Source of the DNA: Bacteroidota bacterium
GTDB taxonomy: Bacteria; Bacteroidota; Bacteroidia; Chitinophagales; Chitinophagaceae
Assembly (NCBI GenBank): GCA_023411775.1
Contig: JAEYOL010000091.1
Span: 1 to 10,630 of the forward strand
Direction: 5' to 3'
DNA: 10,630 nucleotides
Part shown: in pieces, positions 6,598-10,630 of the stretch
Position numbering within the stretch: the first letter of the stretch is position 1
Layout of the letters: every line of letters begins with the position of its first letter
Translations under genes and position numbers: made by a program
Notes under the pieces: model-generated
Databases searched by the model: none
What the model saw: only the letters and a program-made list of their open reading frames with translations
Told to the model about the DNA's origin: nothing

Positions 6598-7200
6598 TTA
6601 TCTTAATTGCATGGTTACATTGTAAATGCCATGTTTAACTTCCATCCTGGCACAGACACCGTTGACATAGTAGTACTCGTTGTGATTGCCATCCGGGAAA
6701 TCAATACGATAGTGATGCGCTCCCAGTTGCTGTATGTTCAGGAATCTTTGAAAATTATCTGAATAGACTTTTGCGATGGTAACCGGTTCCTGCATGAAGA
6801 GGCAGGACATATTATACCGAATGGGATAGTTGTCGAATGTTTCGGAACGATTGCCCTTGGTGATGACATAGTTTCGTCCTGCCAGCCTGGTTTTCTTGTT
6901 CAGCTTTTCTGTTCCATTCATTTTGCGATAGAGAAAAGAAGACGTCATAATTCCATTTTCATAGGTGGCTTCTTCCATCGCTTTTATGGTAAACATGAAA
7001 ACAACCTGGGCTTTGATAGTTGACTCTATTTTGAGCCGTGTTTTTCCGGCAGTTTGCTCTTGTGTAAAGATCAGCGAGCCGATTTCTTTCCCTTTTCTTA
7101 TAACCAGGTAGTTGAGTCTTGACTGCTGCGACCAGGCGGCAATGCTGATGCCAAGCAGCAGAAGACAAAGAAAGATGATGAATCCGGCTTTTTGGATCAT
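6598..7200 (-). CDS. DUF6134-like secreted protein of unknown function
   Basis: A 200-residue protein with the start chosen here. Residues 1-24 form a good signal peptide (K near the N-terminus, a long Leu/Ile core, A-W-S then QQ), so it is probably periplasmic or surface-exposed. The mature part is beta-rich: LNYLVIRKGKEIGSLIF, then IKAQVVFMFTIKAMEEATYENG, and late FLNIQQLGAHHYRIDFPDGN followed by EYYYVNGVCARMEV. This order (a 'native structure, tag, tag-free' series of strands with a Tyr-rich late block) matches what I recall of Bacteroidota DUF6134 proteins, whose function is unknown. The frame extends to ATG 7278, adding 26 residues ahead of the signal peptide; that form would bury the signal and crosses a perfect inverted repeat, so ATG 7200 is preferred but not proven. 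It sits between the TonB receptor and the CPBP gene. Confidence 0.65.
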   Translation of the reverse strand: MIQKAGFIIFLCLLLLGISIAAWSQQSRLNYLVIRKGKEIGSLIFTQEQTAGKTRLKIESTIKAQVVFMFTIKAMEEATYENGIMTSSFLYRKMNGTEKLNKKTRLAGRNYVITKGNRSETFDNYPIRYNMSCLFMQEPVTIAKVYSDNFQRFLNIQQLGAHHYRIDFPDGNHNEYYYVNGVCARMEVKHGIYNVTMQLR

Positions 7201-7230
7201 CTTAATGACCCGGGCAGCTTTTTCTGGATT

Positions 7231-7252
7231 GCTGCGCCGAAGTCGGCGCAGC
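7231..7252. repeat. Strong inverted repeat ahead of the DUF6134-like gene
   Basis: GCTGCGCCGA (7231-7240) is the exact reverse complement of TCGGCGCAGC (7243-7252), with AG between them. As RNA this is a nine-pair GC-rich stem with a 4-nt loop. It lies between the receptor stop (7322) and the preferred DUF6134-like start (7200). No T-run follows on either strand, so a terminator is unlikely. It could be an mRNA-stability or attenuation element that lowers expression of genes behind the receptor, or part of the coding sequence if the longer start at 7278 is used. Confidence 0.45.
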
Positions 7253-7321
7253 ACCAGGTAGATAATGGTGGGAATCATGAGTGGAGGTTTAATGGTAATG
7301 GTTATGTTTTAATTAAAGCCC

Positions 7322-10078
7322 TTACTTGAAGAGATTGTAAGCGTACATGACATAGTACAGCCCGCCGACCTGGGGGTTGCCATACGCATTTTGGTAATAG
7401 TGATTTAGAATATTTGTTCCACCGAGCCTGAATGTTGATTTGATTTTCGGAAGGGTATAACTTACCTGCGCGTCAATCGTTGTAAATGCTTTTACAGGAC
7501 CGTTGGCGAGTTCGCCTTCCCATTCAAATGCATCCTGCCAGCGCATCATGATATTAAAGGAGAACCTTTTGCTCTTGCCAAAGCCGGAATTGCTAAAGCC
7601 TGCGTTCAGCCGGTATTTTGCTGTGTTGAAATAAGCTTTGAAGTCGTTGGGTACATCCGTTATCACGTCTGAATAGGCATTAAAGAATAATGCGAAGTTG
7701 TTTTGAAGCTGGTATGCCAGGCCCAGTCCATACCCATGCGTTTTTACGGAATTACCGCTATTTACCACGATAGAATATTTTAAGTCGGTGGAGGGTTGAT
7801 ACAGGCCGATCCTCCCCAGGAAACGTTGATATTTCCCGATATAAGCGTATGCATCAATCAGGATTCGATTTTGGATCAGACCTTTATAGCCTATTTCAAA
7901 AGAGCGCATTGTTTCAGGTTTTAGGTCTTGAAACTGGTAAGGACTGGTAGATGGAACCTCTTTGATTTCATACACGGGGTGTTTTTCTGCATGGATAAAA
8001 TCTTTTATCCAGGATAACCCACCCAATAAAGTGAAGCCACCTCCTGGGTTGAGCCGAATCCATTGCGCCAGGTTGCCGGGGAAGCGGTAAGCGGTCTGGT
8101 AGGACATACGAAGATTGTTGTTCTCAGCCAGTTTGATCAGGGCTGCAAACCTGGGTGTAAACTGGGCCTTGAAGTTTTCGTTTTTGTCGTAGCGACCGGA
8201 ACCAACCAGGGTAAGTTTTTCATTAAACAGTTTTCTTGTGACCTGCAGGTACGTCCCTGTTTCGTTTATACGGATGGGTTGTAGGGTATCGATAAATAAT
8301 GTTCCCTCGGAATTCAGAACATATCGTTTGTAATTACCACCCACCACGAACTCAGCGGTCTTGTTAGCATCTCCAAATGTGTATTGACCTTCGGCCATCC
8401 ATAATTGAGATTTTTCCTTGAATAATCCTCCGTCGGGAATGGGTATACCTCTCACGACATCGAATAGTTGTTTGAACTGTGCCGATCCCGGTGCAGGGCG
8501 ATCGCGGTCCGCAAAGCTGCGACCGGCTTGATGCAGGGCCGGTGCGGCATTTAATACAGCGGCTTTTGCCTGTTCTTCGGTACCGCCACTCAACATCACA
8601 GTTTGATAGATCTCTGCCGCGCCTGTCGCGAAAGCACCAAGGTATTGCGGATACCAGCTTCCGGGAGGATCCAGTTTATTATAACTACTTTTCCAGGCCT
8701 CATTAACCAGTTGACTGGTTACCGTGGCTGCATAGGCTTCGCCGGCGTTTTCCTGGGTGGTATATCCGCGGATAAACCAGTTCTTATGTTTTAATTCTAC
8801 TTTGTACTGGCTGATTTTTACTCCCTTTAACGCGTAGCGGTCATCATCGGTGTACACAGTATTGCCGGTCGCGTGGTTCGCCATCAGCTGTGCTTCAATT
8901 TTGTTTGATAATTTATAGTGAAGGGCTCCGGATAGTTTGAAGTTTTTTGTTTTCGGGTCTATAATATCTTTTTCCTGGAAACCAGTTCGCGAAACCATGA
9001 GTTCATTTGCCAGGAAAGGTGAGAGTATAGGTGTGAGTGCGGGATTATTCTGGATGGCGCCTTGTATAAACGGCCTAATATCCACAGTAGTTTCGTCGCC
9101 GTATACATTTACCCCGTTATAGTTCGGATCGCTCATGCGATCCCCGGCGATACGCTGGCCTGAGGTTAGCGACCTTTGATAATTTGTGGAATCAGAGGCA
9201 AGCCAGTCATCTGCACTCAGGTATTGCGTGGAGATCTTAATGGCCAGCCTGTTTTTAAACGCGTGGGCCCAGCGCAGGGAGTAGTCATTATAAGCGGAAG
9301 CCTGCCCTCTTGCACTTTTACCAAGATGCATGATCCCCTGTTTCACCATCACACTAAGTCCCTGGTGTTTGAAAGGATCTTTGCTATTGATCAGGATTGT
9401 ACCATTCATACCTCCTGGTCCGTACAAGGCAGATGAAGCACCGATCAGCAGCTCTATACTTTCAAAATCTAGTTCTGTAACACCAGCGAAATTGGCAATA
9501 AAGAAATTGAGTCCCGGTGCCTGGTTATCCATACCGTCTACGATCTGGTTGACCCGGCTACTGCCGCTTCCATTAAACCCACGGGAGCTGGGGGTTTTAA
9601 ACATTAAACCGGCGGTGGTGAAATCGAGGCCGGGTACATATACTATATTATCATAGGCACTGGTACTTGGGGAATGACGGATCTTTTTTAAGCCAATACG
9701 ATCGGCAGCATAAGTGCTTTTAAGAAGTGTATTGGTTATTACTTTTGCCTTGAACTCCACCTCTTCAAGGATACCTGATACGGGTGTCATTTGAATATTG
9801 AGTTCCGAGGGACTGCTGATTCTTATCTCCTGTTGCTCGAAATTCACATGTGAGATAATAAGCATCACCGGAAAGTCTGAAACGGTCAGCCGGAAGTTTC
9901 CTTCGCTATCGGAAATGGTTCCGGCCTTCAGTTTCTTTAACCTGACAGATGCTCCGGCGATGGTTTCACCCGAATGGCCGTTCTTCAGCTTGCCACTTAT
10001 AATGGTGGCGGTTTGGAGTTGCGCATACACCACTCCCAGGCTGCATAAAGCAGCTACTACTAATAAGAGCCTTTTCAT
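7322..10078 (-). CDS. TonB-dependent outer-membrane receptor with carboxypeptidase-like N-terminal domain
   Basis: A 918-residue outer-membrane active transporter. Residues 1-19 are a signal peptide (cleavage after VYA). A carboxypeptidase-regulatory-like beta-sandwich follows (about 24-100: SGKLKNGHSGETIAGASVRL, then ISDSEGNFRL), then the linker LEEVEF (104-109). The plug domain (about 120-232) has the typical SSRGFNG, VDGMDNQAPG, IELLIGASSALYGPGGMNGTI motifs. The rest is a beta-barrel with repeated aromatic-ended strands, LKPETMRSFEIGYKG near the late strands, and a C-terminal end in YNLFK. There is no SusD-like gene beside it and the SusC-type features are not obvious, so it is probably not a glycan SusC/D pair. 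The ligand is unknown; iron complexes or another scarce nutrient, or a lipid-linked compound, are possible. It follows a small unknown gene by 39 bp and precedes the lipid-enzyme genes. Confidence 0.92.
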   Translation of the reverse strand: MKRLLLVVAALCSLGVVYAQLQTATIISGKLKNGHSGETIAGASVRLKKLKAGTISDSEGNFRLTVSDFPVMLIISHVNFEQQEIRISSPSELNIQMTPVSGILEEVEFKAKVITNTLLKSTYAADRIGLKKIRHSPSTSAYDNIVYVPGLDFTTAGLMFKTPSSRGFNGSGSSRVNQIVDGMDNQAPGLNFFIANFAGVTELDFESIELLIGASSALYGPGGMNGTILINSKDPFKHQGLSVMVKQGIMHLGKSARGQASAYNDYSLRWAHAFKNRLAIKISTQYLSADDWLASDSTNYQRSLTSGQRIAGDRMSDPNYNGVNVYGDETTVDIRPFIQGAIQNNPALTPILSPFLANELMVSRTGFQEKDIIDPKTKNFKLSGALHYKLSNKIEAQLMANHATGNTVYTDDDRYALKGVKISQYKVELKHKNWFIRGYTTQENAGEAYAATVTSQLVNEAWKSSYNKLDPPGSWYPQYLGAFATGAAEIYQTVMLSGGTEEQAKAAVLNAAPALHQAGRSFADRDRPAPGSAQFKQLFDVVRGIPIPDGGLFKEKSQLWMAEGQYTFGDANKTAEFVVGGNYKRYVLNSEGTLFIDTLQPIRINETGTYLQVTRKLFNEKLTLVGSGRYDKNENFKAQFTPRFAALIKLAENNNLRMSYQTAYRFPGNLAQWIRLNPGGGFTLLGGLSWIKDFIHAEKHPVYEIKEVPSTSPYQFQDLKPETMRSFEIGYKGLIQNRILIDAYAYIGKYQRFLGRIGLYQPSTDLKYSIVVNSGNSVKTHGYGLGLAYQLQNNFALFFNAYSDVITDVPNDFKAYFNTAKYRLNAGFSNSGFGKSKRFSFNIMMRWQDAFEWEGELANGPVKAFTTIDAQVSYTLPKIKSTFRLGGTNILNHYYQNAYGNPQVGGLYYVMYAYNLFK

Positions 10079-10117
10079 AAAAAATGTTTTGGTTAAATAA
10101 TGGCTTAGGTCATGAGC

Positions 10118-10441
10118 TTAGTTTAAGATGAGTGTAGGGGCGAATAAATGTGGGTCAACAGAGGTAGCGGATTCTACAGGCCCGGGGATCTCGCCCTGGC
10201 AAATCAGCAGGAAATGGTGTGCAGTCAAAACATGCCAGGTATAGGAATTAGTGCCGGTAATCTGGTCTTTAGCAATCCCCGGCAGCAAATCACAAAGCAG
10301 GCCCCCCCAGCAGGCCTGTTCAAGCTCCTTCAGGTAGTTTTGTCCAGCAACACCGCCGGGGATATTGCCGGAGAGCTCCTGTGTAGTGAAGCTGGTGCCT
10401 TTCATCAGCAGGATCTCCCGGTTTAATTGATTTGCGCTCAT
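10118..10441 (-). CDS. Small uncharacterised protein upstream of the TonB receptor
   Basis: A 107-residue protein that I do not recognise with confidence. It begins MSANQLNREILLMKGTSFTT, and has a Gly/Pro-rich turn (NIPGG, 26-30) followed by a likely amphipathic helix with two cysteines (LKELEQACWGGLLCDLLPGI, 37-56). A Trp/His-rich segment (YTWHVLTAHHFLLIC, 67-81) and a Pro-rich tail follow. There is no signal peptide or clear membrane segment. The frame is open to ATG 10534, but the extra 31 residues would start inside an inverted repeat and include the leader region; ATG 10441 follows an A-rich stretch (ATAAAACAAATACC) and is preferred. The 39-bp gap to the receptor suggests cotranscription. 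The ACWGG-type block recalls small unannotated Chitinophagaceae proteins, but this is only a memory-level impression. Confidence 0.6.
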   Translation of the reverse strand: MSANQLNREILLMKGTSFTTQELSGNIPGGVAGQNYLKELEQACWGGLLCDLLPGIAKDQITGTNSYTWHVLTAHHFLLICQGEIPGPVESATSVDPHLFAPTLILN

Positions 10442-10517
10442 GGTATTTGTTTTATGATACCAAACTACTACCACAAACAGGGTATATATAATTGAATTTT
10501 GCTTTAACGTTTTCCTT

Positions 10518-10536
10518 ATTTGCAAAAACTGCAAAT
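10518..10536. promoter_or_regulatory. Inverted repeat upstream of the small gene / receptor operon (possible operator)
   Basis: ATTTGCA (10518-10524) and TGCAAAT (10530-10536) are perfect inverted copies around a 5-nt AAAAC spacer. The centre is about 85 bases before the chosen start at 10441, in a 189-bp leader with AT-rich stretches (TATATATA at 10484-10491). A 7-5-7 dyad is typical in size of a dimeric transcription-factor site. No exact TAnnTTTG promoter box was found nearby, so its relation to a promoter is inferred. Confidence 0.4.
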
Positions 10537-10630
10537 CAGCCCTGGTGGGGGAATTGTTTCCTTTCTTAAAATGAGCTATCTTAATGGTGGGCTGTTTTTA
10601 GGGTCACACAAGACAGTTTTGAGCTTACAA

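Noticed and set aside
7993..8010. Inverted repeat GGATAAAA-TC-TTTTATCC inside the receptor gene
   Set aside because: It is AT-rich, inside a barrel-coding segment, and easily explained by the encoded residues; no regulatory context.
7322..10078. Polysaccharide utilisation locus (SusC/SusD pair)
   Set aside because: No SusD-like lipoprotein or carbohydrate-active enzyme is encoded beside the receptor.
10148..10426. 92-codon + strand open frame opposite the small unknown gene
   Set aside because: It mirrors the minus-strand gene, which has better spacing to the receptor gene and a more plausible start. The small gene is itself uncertain, so this is not absolute.
10571..10630. Open frame on the + strand running off the window end (begins MSYLNGGLFLG), possibly a divergent gene
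   Set aside because: Only 20 codons are visible, no ribosome-binding site or promoter precedes it, and an open run of this length is expected by chance.

Overview
The window looks like a chromosomal segment from a Bacteroidota bacterium, most likely a member of the Chitinophagaceae or a close relative. The reasons are an LptC lipoprotein following an outer-membrane protein, a large TonB-dependent receptor with an N-terminal carboxypeptidase-like domain, a TAnnTTTG-type promoter box in front of lysS, A/T-rich regions in place of strong Shine-Dalgarno sites, and a DUF6134-like protein. Taxonomy is inferred from gene content and sequence style only.

Left part, + strand (1-1815): the C-terminal end of an outer-membrane-type protein overlaps lptC, a lipopolysaccharide-export lipoprotein. 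lptC ends in a 16-bp perfect palindrome that contains its stop codon, followed by a strong terminator-like hairpin. A 275-bp spacer then leads to a short-chain dehydrogenase closely resembling the catalytic half of eukaryotic HSDL2. A 13-codon mini-ORF overlaps its start codon.

Right part, - strand (10441 down to 1858): the transcription order is a small unknown protein, a TonB-dependent receptor, a DUF6134-like secreted protein, a CPBP-family membrane protein, an extended SDR (epimerase/3-beta-HSD type), a classical SDR, a short fatty-acid-hydroxylase/sterol-desaturase-family membrane enzyme, and lysyl-tRNA synthetase. From CPBP to the hydroxylase the genes are tightly packed: 5-bp gap, 4-bp ATGA overlap, 25-bp overlap, 22-bp gap. 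This suggests one operon. lysS appears to have its own promoter in the short gap after the hydroxylase, so it is probably a housekeeping gene at the end of the cluster.

The most interesting unit is the trio of membrane di-iron hydroxylase, classical SDR and extended SDR, coupled to a membrane protein with a CPBP fold and possibly to an outer-membrane receptor. The three enzyme superfamilies are the same three that carry out sterol C-4 demethylation in eukaryotes. They are also compatible with tailoring of fatty acids, sphingolipids or isoprenoids. The actual substrate cannot be read from the sequence. The CPBP protein has lost the first glutamate of its usual EExxxR motif and may not be an active protease. 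No tRNA, rRNA, CRISPR array, insertion sequence or attachment site was seen, and no gene-free stretch exceeds 300 bases.
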